64,000 nt of DNA, from contig CACYQI010000002.1 in the NCBI GenBank assembly GCA_902776455.1, positions 124,001-188,000 of the forward strand, given 5' to 3'. The stretch comes from an uncultured Bacteroidales bacterium. GTDB lineage: Bacteria > Bacteroidota > Bacteroidia > Bacteroidales > Bacteroidaceae. Made by a program: the position numbers and the translations under genes. Of the stretch, positions 17,257 to 24,814 are shown in pieces (the stretch's first letter is position 1; each line of letters starts with the position of its first letter). Under the pieces are notes generated by a model. It had not been told where the DNA came from and did not search any database. It saw nothing but the letters and a program-made list of their open reading frames with translations.

Positions 17257-18419
17257 CAGAACAATGTGTTCTCAATGATTTTGCCCATCTGCCAGACACA
17301 GCGGACGGCGAGCTTCTCGTCGAGGATGACGATGTCGGCATCCTTGCCTCGTGCCAAGGCTCCCTTGCGGCCGAAGACGCCCATGATGTGTGCCGGTGTT
17401 TCGCTGGCCATGCGGACTGCATCCTCCAAGGGCACTTCGGCTTGCTGCACCATGGTGCGAACAAGGCGGTCGGTCGTAGCGATGGAGCCGGCCAAAGCCG
17501 AGCGGTCGGCAAGCTTGCAAACGCCGTCTTCGATGATGACGCGGTCGTCGAAGGCTTTTGCATCAGGGGGCGCTGCTGCCACAGCCAAGGCGTCGGTGAT
17601 GAGGGCCATGCGTTCTACGCCTTTTATCTTATAGGCCATGCGGAGAATGGTGGGTGGAACGTGGATGCCGTCGGCGATGCATTCGATGGTCATGTCGTCG
17701 ATGAGATAGACGCTCTCCACCGTGCCTTCGTACTTGTAGCCCATCTTGTTGTGGAAGCCAGGCATGGCGTTGTAGAAGTGGGTGACGTGGGTGAAGCCGG
17801 CTTCGAAAGCGGCTTTCACGTCGTCGTATTCAGCGTTGGTGTGTGCGATGCTTGGCAGGATGCCCTTCTCGGCACAGTAGCGTCCGAACTGCAAGGCTCC
17901 GGGAAGCTCGGGAGCAGCGTCCCAGCGGGAGAGACACTCCGAGTTCTCCACGATAGGAATGTACTCGTTGGGGTCGGGATTCTTAATCCATTCGGGCTGT
18001 TGCGCCCCGGCTTTCGTGGGACTGAGATAGTGGCCTTCGAGGTGCAGGCCGAGGATGGGCGAATCCTTCTCCTTCATCAGTTCGGAGCAAGTCTTCACGG
18101 CTTTCTCTATCATGGGCACGGTGCTGCTCGAGAGGGTAGGGAAGATGCTGGTCGTGCCGTGTTTAGCATGAGCGGCAACGGCTGTGCGGAATGCTTCGGC
18201 CGTGCCTTCTTGGAAGTCTCTTCCGCCGCCGCCGTGAACGTGCATGTCGATGAATCCGGGCACGACGCACATGCCTTTCGCGTCGATGAGGTCTGCGCCG
18301 ATGACGGCGAGGTCGCAGTTTGTCACTTCCAGTATCTTGTTGTCGCGCAAGATGACGCTGCCATTCTTGAGCCATCCTTGTGGCGTCAGAATCTTTGCAT
18401 TGATGATTTGTGTTAACAT
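17256..18419 (-). CDS. nagA: N-acetylglucosamine-6-phosphate deacetylase
   Basis: A 387-residue amidohydrolase that deacetylates GlcNAc-6-P to glucosamine-6-P in the cytoplasm, the first committed step of amino-sugar catabolism. Metal-binding DMHVHGGGGRDF near residue 58, HLEGHYLSP near 128, IAHTNAEYDD and the catalytic aspartate in LITDALAV are all present, and the length is normal. The neighbour glmM, on the same strand 80 bp upstream, uses the downstream glucosamine phosphates, so the pair may balance catabolism and cell-wall precursor supply. The last codons overlap a 9-nt repeat array. Confidence 0.95.
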   Translation of the reverse strand: MLTQIINAKILTPQGWLKNGSVILRDNKILEVTNCDLAVIGADLIDAKGMCVVPGFIDMHVHGGGGRDFQEGTAEAFRTAVAAHAKHGTTSIFPTLSSSTVPMIEKAVKTCSELMKEKDSPILGLHLEGHYLSPTKAGAQQPEWIKNPDPNEYIPIVENSECLSRWDAAPELPGALQFGRYCAEKGILPSIAHTNAEYDDVKAAFEAGFTHVTHFYNAMPGFHNKMGYKYEGTVESVYLIDDMTIECIADGIHVPPTILRMAYKIKGVERMALITDALAVAAAPPDAKAFDDRVIIEDGVCKLADRSALAGSIATTDRLVRTMVQQAEVPLEDAVRMASETPAHIMGVFGRKGALARGKDADIVILDEKLAVRCVWQMGKIIENTLF

Positions 18420-18499
18420 AGTTGTTAGATCGTTTGTTTTCCTGTTGCGTTATGACGTGATTTCGTTATGACGTTATAACGATAGTCTAATTTTACTTT

Positions 18500-19885
18500 T
18501 TACACCATACTATATACCACGTCCATTATCTCCTTGCCGATGGCGTCGGCAGCCTCCATGGTGCTGGCCTCGCTATAGACGCGGATGATGGGTTCCGTAT
18601 TGCTCTTGCGCAGATGTACCCACTTGTCGGGGAAGTCTATCTTGACACCATCGATGTCGTTCACCTCTTCGTTCTTGTACATCTCCTTGACTTTTGCCAA
18701 GATAGCATCGACGTCTGTCTCGGGAGTAAGGTCGATGCGGTTCTTCGCGATGAAGTAGGGAGGATAGGTGGCACGCAGTTGGCTTGCCGTCATGCCCTTC
18801 TTGGCCATGTAGGTGAGGATGAGAGCGATGCCTACCAGAGCGTCGCGGCCGTAATGGGCAGCCGGGTAGATGACGCCGCCGTTGCCTTCGCCGCCGATGA
18901 CGGCATTCGTCTCCTTCATCTTCGTCACCACGTTCACTTCGCCCACGGCTGCTGCGTTGTACTCGCAGCCGTACTTCCGCGTTACGTCTCTCAGGGCACG
19001 GGTGGAGCTGAGGTTGCTGACCGTGTTGCCTGGGGTGTGCTGCAGGATGTAGTCGGCCACCGTGACGAGTGTATATTCTTCGCCGTACATCGTGCCGTCT
19101 TCGCAGAAGAGGGCGAGGCGGTCCACGTCGGGGTCAACGACGAAGGCGATGTCGTGCTCTCCCTTCTGCATCAAGGCTTTGATGTCGGCAAGGTTCTTCT
19201 CGAGCGGTTCGGGGTTGTGCTGGAAGTCGCCCGTCGGTTCGGTGAAGAGGCCTGTGACGGTCTTTACGCCGAGCTGTTCGAGGAGCTTTGGCAGGATAAC
19301 GCCGCCGACGCTGTTGACGCTGTCGAAGGCTACGCGGAAGTTCGCCTTCTTGATGGCTTCCACGTCCACCAGGTCGAGGCCGAGCACGAGGTCGATGTGC
19401 TTCTGGTCGTAGGTGTTGTCTTCGCGATAAGAGCCAAGGTGATCGACGTCGGCGTACTCGAAGTCTTCGGCTTCGGCGATGCGGAGCACCTCGTTGCCTT
19501 CAGCGGCATTGAGGAACTCGCCGCGGGAGTTGAGCAGCTTCAAGGCGTTCCACATGCGGGGGTTGTGGCTGGCTGTGATGATGATGCCGCCGCAGGCGCC
19601 TTCCATGGTGACGGCAATTTCGGTGGTGGGTGTTGTGGCGAGGCCGATGTTGACCACGTCGAAGCCCATGCCCATGAGCGTGCCGCAGACCACGTTCTTC
19701 ACCATAGGGCCGGAGATGCGTGCGTCTCTGCCGACCACTATCTTGTTGCTCTTCACCGTTGAAGTGCGGCGGATGAGGGTTGCGTAAGCTGATGTGAATT
19801 TCACGATGTCGAGGGGGTTGAGCGTATTGCCTGCTCTTCCTCCGATGGTGCCTCGGATGCCCGAGATGGATTTGATGAGTGTCAT
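18500..19885 (-). CDS. glmM: Phosphoglucosamine mutase
   Basis: A 461-residue alpha-D-phosphohexomutase. It carries the phosphoserine loop ITASHNPRMWN (near 103), the metal loop VDPDVDRLALF (near 245), the sugar-binding GGEGNGGVI (near 330) and the phosphate-binding RKSNTEPIIRVY near the end. In Bacteroidetes this clade interconverts glucosamine-6-P and glucosamine-1-P for UDP-GlcNAc synthesis; phosphomannomutase activity cannot be excluded from motifs alone. It precedes nagA in the same direction. Upstream (19903-19936) is a copy of the palindromic element rather than a recognisable promoter. Confidence 0.9.
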   Translation of the reverse strand: MTLIKSISGIRGTIGGRAGNTLNPLDIVKFTSAYATLIRRTSTVKSNKIVVGRDARISGPMVKNVVCGTLMGMGFDVVNIGLATTPTTEIAVTMEGACGGIIITASHNPRMWNALKLLNSRGEFLNAAEGNEVLRIAEAEDFEYADVDHLGSYREDNTYDQKHIDLVLGLDLVDVEAIKKANFRVAFDSVNSVGGVILPKLLEQLGVKTVTGLFTEPTGDFQHNPEPLEKNLADIKALMQKGEHDIAFVVDPDVDRLALFCEDGTMYGEEYTLVTVADYILQHTPGNTVSNLSSTRALRDVTRKYGCEYNAAAVGEVNVVTKMKETNAVIGGEGNGGVIYPAAHYGRDALVGIALILTYMAKKGMTASQLRATYPPYFIAKNRIDLTPETDVDAILAKVKEMYKNEEVNDIDGVKIDFPDKWVHLRKSNTEPIIRVYSEASTMEAADAIGKEIMDVVYSMV

Positions 19886-19902
19886 GGTGATAAATTGTTT
19901 GG

Positions 19903-20026
19903 ACCCCCCGACCCCCTTTAGGGGGAGAATGGGTCCTTGATTATTATTGAAATTATTATTTAATGTCTATTTGTGTCTGTTTGTCTTCTCTACTTTATTT
20001 GTTCCCCCTAAAGGGGGTTAGGGGGT
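19903..20026. repeat. Two palindromic elements with AT-rich spacer
   Basis: Copies at 19903-19936 (CCCCCTTTAGGGGGAG) and 19999-20026 (CCCCCTAAAGGGGGTTAGGG) flank an AT-rich stretch with TTATTATT/TATTTGTGTCTG repeats between glmM and the upstream GH43 gene. The second copy codes the GH43 C-terminus. Confidence 0.8.
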
Positions 20027-21092
20027 CTATGTATGGCCATCCCTCCTTGTCCCACTGGATGCGGGAGATGAAGAGCGGTCGGCTGCCGGGCCTTCGGCTT
20101 CCCTTGACGTGGCAATGGTAGAAGATGTACTCGCCTCCGTCCTTCGCCTTGAATATCTCGCCGCAATGGCCGGGGCCGTAGAACTTGTCGCCCTCGTTGC
20201 TGCGGAGTACTGTAGTGGCGAAGCCTTCCTTCATGGGGCGCCCTTCTCTATCGACGAAAGTGTCGGTCAGCTTCTTTGCCCTGCCCACTTGCAGCTGGTA
20301 GGTGTGGTCGCCGAAGAAGCCTGAGCTGACGAAAAGGTACCAGTAGCCGTCGTGGCGGTGCAGGTAGGAGCCTTCGAACACTTTCGAGCGGTCGGGACAT
20401 TCCTCGACGGTGAGGCCTGCCACGTGCTCGTACTTCGCCCCTTGCCCCTTGCTCCTTGCTCCTTGCTCCTTGCTCCTTGCCCCTTGCTCCTTGCTCCTTG
20501 CTCCTTGACCGTTGCTTCTTGCCCCTTGCCCCCTGCCCCTTGCCCCCTGCTTCAGGGAGAGTCCGTCCTTCTCAAGCTCAACGCGATATATGCCGCCCAC
20601 GCTTCCGAAGAAGAGCCACACCTTTCCCGTCTTGGGGTCGGTGACGACTTCGGGGTCGATGGTGTCGTGGATGCCAGTCACGCTGCTGCTTGTGATGATG
20701 CCCACAAACTGGAACTGCCCGGGAGCATACTCCTGCAGCACGCCGATGCTGCTGTCCTCGGCACTATTGTAGAGGGTGAGGTAGAGGTTGCGCTTGCCTG
20801 CCACGGTTGCCACGTCGGGTGCCCAGAAGCGCTCGGCTATGGCTTGCATCTTGCCCCAAGACGCCATGTCGATGGGAGCCACGTCCGACATCTCCCAATG
20901 GAAGAGGTCGTCGCTCACGAGAGCGCGTACAGGATTGGTGGCGAGACAATGGTAGCGGCCGTCCTCGCCAAGCCAGACAGTCGGGTCGGGCCAGTTGTGC
21001 GGCCAAACGGGATTTGTCACGTCTTGAGTCGTAGCCGTGCCTGCCCATAGCATAGCAAGCAGGAGAGTGAGAAAGCGAAACTTGCTCTTCAT
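19995..21092 (-). CDS. GH43-like secreted glycoside hydrolase with heptamer-coded insert
   Basis: A 365-residue secreted five-bladed propeller (signal peptide MKSKFRFLTLLLAMLWAG). GH43 landmarks are visible: WPDPTVWLGEDG (base aspartate), FWAPDVATVAGKRNLY, IDPEVVTDPKTGKVW (modulator region) and FEGSYLHRHDGYWYL (acid). Residues about 181-218 are a low-complexity KQGARGRGQGARSNGQ-type run coded by a (CCTTGCT/CCTTGCC)n array at 20437-20551. It sits between two blades, so it probably forms a surface loop. The C-terminal DPLTPFRGNK is coded by a palindromic element. Both foreign parts keep the frame. Substrate is unknown. Confidence 0.85.
   Translation of the reverse strand: MKSKFRFLTLLLAMLWAGTATTQDVTNPVWPHNWPDPTVWLGEDGRYHCLATNPVRALVSDDLFHWEMSDVAPIDMASWGKMQAIAERFWAPDVATVAGKRNLYLTLYNSAEDSSIGVLQEYAPGQFQFVGIITSSSVTGIHDTIDPEVVTDPKTGKVWLFFGSVGGIYRVELEKDGLSLKQGARGRGQGARSNGQGARSKEQGARSKEQGARSKGQGAKYEHVAGLTVEECPDRSKVFEGSYLHRHDGYWYLFVSSGFFGDHTYQLQVGRAKKLTDTFVDREGRPMKEGFATTVLRSNEGDKFYGPGHCGEIFKAKDGGEYIFYHCHVKGSRRPGSRPLFISRIQWDKEGWPYIDPLTPFRGNK
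20437..20551. repeat. CCTTGCC/CCTTGCT heptamer array in the GH43 gene
   Basis: About sixteen 7-nt units, same sequence family as 4701-4774 and 22145-22272, coding QGARSKE-type residues. Confidence 0.92.
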
Positions 21093-21235
21093 TTAATTTA
21101 CGATTTGACGATCCTATGTAATTTACTATTTGACTATTTACGATTTACGATTTATGTACTATTTAGCAATTTAGCTATTTACAGCGCGGCTGGTAACTTT
21201 GATTTTTCACTTTTCACTTTTCACTCTTCACTTCG
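21093..21235. repeat. Heptamer arrays ATTTACT/ATTTACG and TTCACTT with terminal palindrome
   Basis: Upstream of the GH43 gene lie degenerate ATTTACG/ATTTACT/ATTTGAC units (about 21093-21182). They are followed by GTAACTTTGATTTTTCACTT, further TTCACTT units and the palindrome TCGCCGAAGGCGA. The second part recurs almost base for base at 30788-30840. The palindrome truncates a PIN-domain gene. Confidence 0.85.
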
Positions 21236-21281
21236 CCGAAGGCGATAGCAGACAATTTGTGTCGAGAACTACATACCTCAT
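21228..21281 (-). pseudogene. Truncated PIN-domain (VapC-like) toxin remnant
   Basis: The frame MRYVVLDTNCLLSPSAK begins with the strand and first acidic residue typical of VapC-like PIN toxins, then stops after 17 codons. The last few codons belong to the TCGCCGAAGGCGA/TTCACTT repeat element. Its ATG overlaps the antitoxin stop by 4 bp (ATGA), the usual arrangement for such pairs. The toxin body appears to have been removed or replaced by the repeat. Confidence 0.6.
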
Positions 21282-21508
21282 TGAGCGTGCTTATAAGGTG
21301 TGCGCATGTGTTCGTGCTGCCATGCTGCTACATGTGCATCTGTCAGACTGCCGTTATCCCACAAATGGTCGATTTCCTTTTGCAGACGTGAGTTCAGGAA
21401 CTGGACAATGACAGACTTCAATTCTGACACGTCTTCATCGCTGTTGATGCAGGACAACAGATTGATGATTTCATACTGCGCAGTTGTCAAACCCTGTAAT
21501 TGTTCCAT
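21278..21508 (-). CDS. Antitoxin-like small protein of a Bacteroidales PIN toxin pair
   Basis: A 76-residue acidic, helical protein: MEQLQGLTTAQYEIINLLSC, an SDEDVSELKSVIVQFL stretch, then IDHLWDNGSLTD and a C-terminal HEHMRTPYK. I recognise this pattern as a common Bacteroidales small gene preceding a PIN toxin, though I cannot confirm the family by search. A Bacteroidetes-type promoter (21547-21554, minus strand) lies about 40 bp upstream. The partner toxin is reduced to 17 codons, so this gene is an orphan. Confidence 0.6.
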   Translation of the reverse strand: MEQLQGLTTAQYEIINLLSCINSDEDVSELKSVIVQFLNSRLQKEIDHLWDNGSLTDAHVAAWQHEHMRTPYKHAQ

Positions 21509-21546
21509 AGCTTCATGTTGTTTTCAGTAATGCTGTTTCGCATTTG

Positions 21547-21554
21547 CAAAGGTA
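21547..21554 (-). promoter_or_regulatory. Bacteroidetes -7 element (TACCTTTG) for the antitoxin-like gene
   Basis: Minus-strand TACCTTTG, with a TTTG-containing stretch about 20 nt further upstream, about 39 bp before the ATG. Confidence 0.5.
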
Positions 21555-22144
21555 AACAGAAAAAGCCAAACTGCCAAACAAAAGAAGGTAAAATGTCATG
21601 TAATTACCAAAAAGAGCAGGTAAAGTTCGGTTTCTGCTGCATTCCTCGTCGCGGAACTATGAGCGATGATGCTTGCCTGCGTTTTGTCAATCTGATAGGT
21701 GAAAGCATTGTTCCGCTTGCAATATGTCACTACTCAAAGTGGCGAAAAAGCGGGCAAAACACGTCGAATTTGACGTCGAAGCGTGGGGTGTCGGTCGATG
21801 CTCCGTGCTGTGTCGGCCTACACTCCACGGAGTATCTCCTGTTTCGGCACGTTGTGTTTGGTGATTATTCAGCCGAAAATGTGCCGAAAAACGCTAAAAA
21901 TCGCCCGATTTTGTAAGGCACAGGTTACAATTCTTAATTCTTATTTCTTAATTCTTAATTATAACATATTGTGTTTCAGCGTGCATTCGATTTAAGCGCA
22001 TTTCTTTGAAAAAACGACCAAAACCATGCCTGAAGCCGTTTGAAGCGATTTTTGAAGGCTTGCACAAAGTCAAAAAGTAAGCAAACGAGGCAATTCTGTG
22101 GCAAAGTGTCATGTATTTAAGTTTCAGAAGCTTTGCTTCCTTTT

Positions 22145-22272
22145 AGGGGCAAGGAGCAAGGGGCAAGGGGCAAGAGGATAGCATAACGTCTGTCTCCCCA
22201 GAGTCTCTTTGTTTCCTATTTACCCTTCTTATCATTTCTCTTGCTCCTTGCCCCTTGCTCCTTGCCCCTTAG
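22145..22272. repeat. Inverted pair of CCTTGCC/CCTTGCT heptamer arrays
   Basis: Arms 22145-22174 and 22240-22272 are reverse complements with one mismatch, separated by about 65 nt. Confidence 0.85.
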
Positions 22273-22398
22273 AAACTGAGGAAGTGCAAACTTCCGGAAG
22301 TTGAGTCAAGTACAATAAACGGCAGAATCCGGCGCACTTCCCAGCGCACCGGAACCGTCGGAATTCCACTTGATTACTAACTTAAAACTTTATTAACC

Positions 22399-24180
22399 TT
22401 ATTCGCGTACGAACCTGTAGTTCGTGACGCCGCAATCCTTCATAATGCTCTTGATGCGGTCGATGTGCTTCTGCGGAACGCCCTTGCAGACGTTGATGCG
22501 GACGCTATGGTCGCTGCGGATAGCCACCTCTTTCAGGTGGTCGCTGATGTCATCGACGTCCCACTTCCACGAGCAGATGGTGTAGTTCTTCCAGCTGAAG
22601 CCGTCGAAGTTGCCTCGCCGTTCCCAGATGGTAGTCTTGGTGCCGCAGTCCTTGGGAGGCGTGCCCGTCAGCAGGATGGTCAGCTCGGGATTGATGTTAC
22701 CCTTCACGCCAGCGGGTATCTGGACTGGCTTCGTGGTGAGGTTGACCGTTAGCTTCTCCCCCTTCGACCGCATCTGTATCTCCACCTTCTTCAAGGCCGA
22801 GGCAGGCAGGTTGGGCAGGTTGTTGACATCGAGCTGCTTGCCGTCGAGCATGACGTCGTAGTACTTCGTATGAAACGCCATAGGATAGCCGCAATCGGGA
22901 TGCTCCTCGATGAAGGAGTTGTCGCCCTTCACCACCCAAGTGCCCTTGAGCCACGAGACCGCAATGGCCGGCCCATGCTTCTTGATGAAGTCCTTTGCGT
23001 TGTCCTTCGGAATAAAGGCATTCAGCATTCTGTCCTTATAGAATTCTCGTACTTCATCCGTCGTTACGATTCCCATTCCAGGTACAGCGACCGTTACAGG
23101 GCCAGTCTCTTCCCTCGTTCCCTCAGCCGAGGAGGTGGGTGTTTCTGCGGCCGAAAGTTTCTCCTCCTCGTTGGAGAGGTTTGTAGATGGGGCTGAGGCC
23201 ATTGGCTTTGCCCAAGCAACGAGGGCCAGAGCCATGATTGCCGGCAGGATGAGAGCCTTGCCCATCAGCCAGCGGTTCGTTTTGTGTGTGTGCATCATGT
23301 TGATTCTTTTCTTAAGTGAATGGTGACTGAGGTTGTTGCAGACCGTCTGCAGTCGGCTGCCCACAGCTTTCGTCACGAGTAGGAGTTGATATGTCTTTGC
23401 ATCGATGCCAAAGGAAAGTACCGCGTCGTCGGCCTCGTACTCGTGTACGGCCTTGAGGTCACGCCCCAGGAGATAGACGAAAGGGTTGAACCACTGGACG
23501 GCCTTCACGGCTTCGAGCAGCAGGAGGTCGTAGGTGTGACCGAGGCGGATGTGAGCCTGCTCGTGAGCCAGGATAGGACGTCGCAGGTGCTCGTAGTCCG
23601 ACGCGCTTATTATTATATAATGTAGGAAGCTGAAGGGTGCGAAGTCGCCAGCATGAATGACGACCGTGTTGCCCAGCTCGTCCTTCGTATGCACGCCGCT
23701 TCTTATCTCCTGAAAGAGACGGAAGAGTTCGACGATGAAGAAGGCGACGGAGGCAATGAAGCCGAGGAGATAGATGGCTGCGGCCCAACTCCGAACCCCC
23801 CAGCCCCCTTTAGGGGGAGTAAGGAGCGCCTCATTCCCGCTGGCTTGGGGAACTTCGTGACGTGCGCTGGGGGGTACTGCCCGTCCTATGGCGTTTGCAG
23901 CCTGTTCTGTCTGTTCGGAAGGATTTGCACTCCGGACGTATTGAATACAGGGATTTGCAATCCCGCCATTCTTGTTGTCACTTTGCAGCATCGCCAAGGT
24001 AAGCTCAGGCTTCTGTATGGTAAGCCGTATGAAAGGCAGCACCATCGAGGCGACGAGCACGCTAAGCAGAGCGATTCTGTTGAAGCGATGGAACGTCTCG
24101 CGGCTCAGCAGCAAGGCGAAGCCTCCGTAGAGGACTGCCAGCAGCAAACTGGACTTTAACAGATAGGGCATCATAATCAT
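22399..24180 (-). CDS. M56 (BlaR1/MecR1-type) membrane metallopeptidase
   Basis: A 593-residue sensor-protease. Transmembrane segments lie near residues 5-25, 35-52, 132-152 and about 310-327, and the zinc motif HEQAH is at 206-210 with a downstream YEADD glutamate. The C-terminal ~250 residues are an extracytoplasmic domain of Prevotella type rather than a penicillin-binding sensor. It overlaps the BlaI-type repressor by 4 bp, and family knowledge says the peptidase relieves that repressor on signal. Residues about 119-130 (LLTPPKGGWGVR) are a palindromic-element insert in the loop before the third membrane segment. The signal and regulon are unknown; antibiotic sensing should not be assumed. 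Confidence 0.9.
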   Translation of the reverse strand: MIMMPYLLKSSLLLAVLYGGFALLLSRETFHRFNRIALLSVLVASMVLPFIRLTIQKPELTLAMLQSDNKNGGIANPCIQYVRSANPSEQTEQAANAIGRAVPPSARHEVPQASGNEALLTPPKGGWGVRSWAAAIYLLGFIASVAFFIVELFRLFQEIRSGVHTKDELGNTVVIHAGDFAPFSFLHYIIISASDYEHLRRPILAHEQAHIRLGHTYDLLLLEAVKAVQWFNPFVYLLGRDLKAVHEYEADDAVLSFGIDAKTYQLLLVTKAVGSRLQTVCNNLSHHSLKKRINMMHTHKTNRWLMGKALILPAIMALALVAWAKPMASAPSTNLSNEEEKLSAAETPTSSAEGTREETGPVTVAVPGMGIVTTDEVREFYKDRMLNAFIPKDNAKDFIKKHGPAIAVSWLKGTWVVKGDNSFIEEHPDCGYPMAFHTKYYDVMLDGKQLDVNNLPNLPASALKKVEIQMRSKGEKLTVNLTTKPVQIPAGVKGNINPELTILLTGTPPKDCGTKTTIWERRGNFDGFSWKNYTICSWKWDVDDISDHLKEVAIRSDHSVRINVCKGVPQKHIDRIKSIMKDCGVTNYRFVRE

Positions 24181-24581
24181 TTGCTTCCCCTAAAGGGGGT
24201 TGAGGGGTCTATTAACTCAAGTATCTCTTTCAGCTCCTCGTCGGTGAGATCTTCGTCCTGTATGAGGAAGGAGCAGAAGTTCTTGGCCGAGCTGCCGAAG
24301 AGCGTGTCCTTCACGTCGTTCACTACATGGCGGGTGTACTTCTCGCGCGAGAGCATGGGCGAATAGTAGAAGGTGCGGCCCGTCTCCTCCTTCTTCCTGT
24401 GCTCCACATAGCCCTTCGCTTCGAGTATCTTCAGGAAGGTAGCGACGGTGGTGTAGGCAGGTCGAGGCTCGGCATAGCCTTCCACAATCTCGTTGACCGT
24501 CATGGCGTGTTCGGCGTCCCAAAGGACATTCATCACATCCATTTCTGCTTTAGTGAGCGGTTTCATTGTCTTCTTCTCCAT
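24177..24581 (-). CDS. BlaI/MecI-family transcriptional repressor
   Basis: A 134-residue winged-helix repressor: LTKAEMDVMNVLWDAEHAMT, then YTTVATFLKILEAKGYVEHRK as recognition helix and wing, and a C-terminal dimerisation helix. It would bind dyad operators near its own promoter and be cleaved through the M56 partner whose start it overlaps. The last ten residues (DPSTPFRGSK) are coded by the palindromic element at about 24184-24211, which also provides the sequence just before the next gene's ATG. I expect the native end to be near LELI. Confidence 0.92.
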   Translation of the reverse strand: MEKKTMKPLTKAEMDVMNVLWDAEHAMTVNEIVEGYAEPRPAYTTVATFLKILEAKGYVEHRKKEETGRTFYYSPMLSREKYTRHVVNDVKDTLFGSSAKNFCSFLIQDEDLTDEELKEILELIDPSTPFRGSK

Positions 24582-24604
24582 GCTTCATTGTGTTTTTTCT
24601 ACTG

Positions 24605-24612
24605 CAAAGGAA
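24605..24612 (-). promoter_or_regulatory. Possible -7 element (TTCCTTTG) for the BlaI/M56 operon
   Basis: Minus-strand TTCCTTTGCAGT lies about 24 bp before the repressor ATG. The first base deviates from TAnnTTTG, so support is weak. No clear BlaI operator dyad was picked out by eye. Confidence 0.35.
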
Positions 24613-24779
24613 CGGACTTTGCGGCACGTCGGCAAGCGATACGAGGAAAAATAATGCGTAGCGTGCTTGCTTTTAACATTTTTGTTTAGTTTGTACGAAC
24701 TTATTTATTAGTAGTTAACAAAAGAGCTTCGGAGCTGAGCTTTTTTTGCTTTTTGTTTTGATGTTAAGCAGAAAAAGTG

Positions 24780-24787
24780 TAACTTTG
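24780..24787 (+). promoter_or_regulatory. Bacteroidetes promoter (TAACTTTG) for the first GH31 gene
   Basis: TAACTTTG with a TTTTG -33 element ending about 20 nt upstream (24757-24760), 28 bp before the chosen ATG. Confidence 0.65.
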
Positions 24788-24814
24788 CAGGCAAATGAAG
24801 TAAAGCCTATCAAT

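Larger units (their letters stand above)
21509..22398. other. Gene-poor 890-bp region with repeats
   Basis: I see no convincing gene. It holds one CACAACGTGGAGC-type element (21790-21833), a (TTAATTC)n array (about 21928-21962), and two inverted copies of the CCTTGCC/CCTTGCT heptamer array (22145-22174 and 22240-22272) that could pair into a long hairpin. A 138-codon plus-strand frame (21500-21916) runs through the first element and has no recognisable features. Confidence 0.6.

Noticed and set aside
21500-21916. 138-codon plus-strand frame
   Set aside because: Overlaps the antitoxin promoter and a CACAACGTGGAGC-type repeat; composition looks random.
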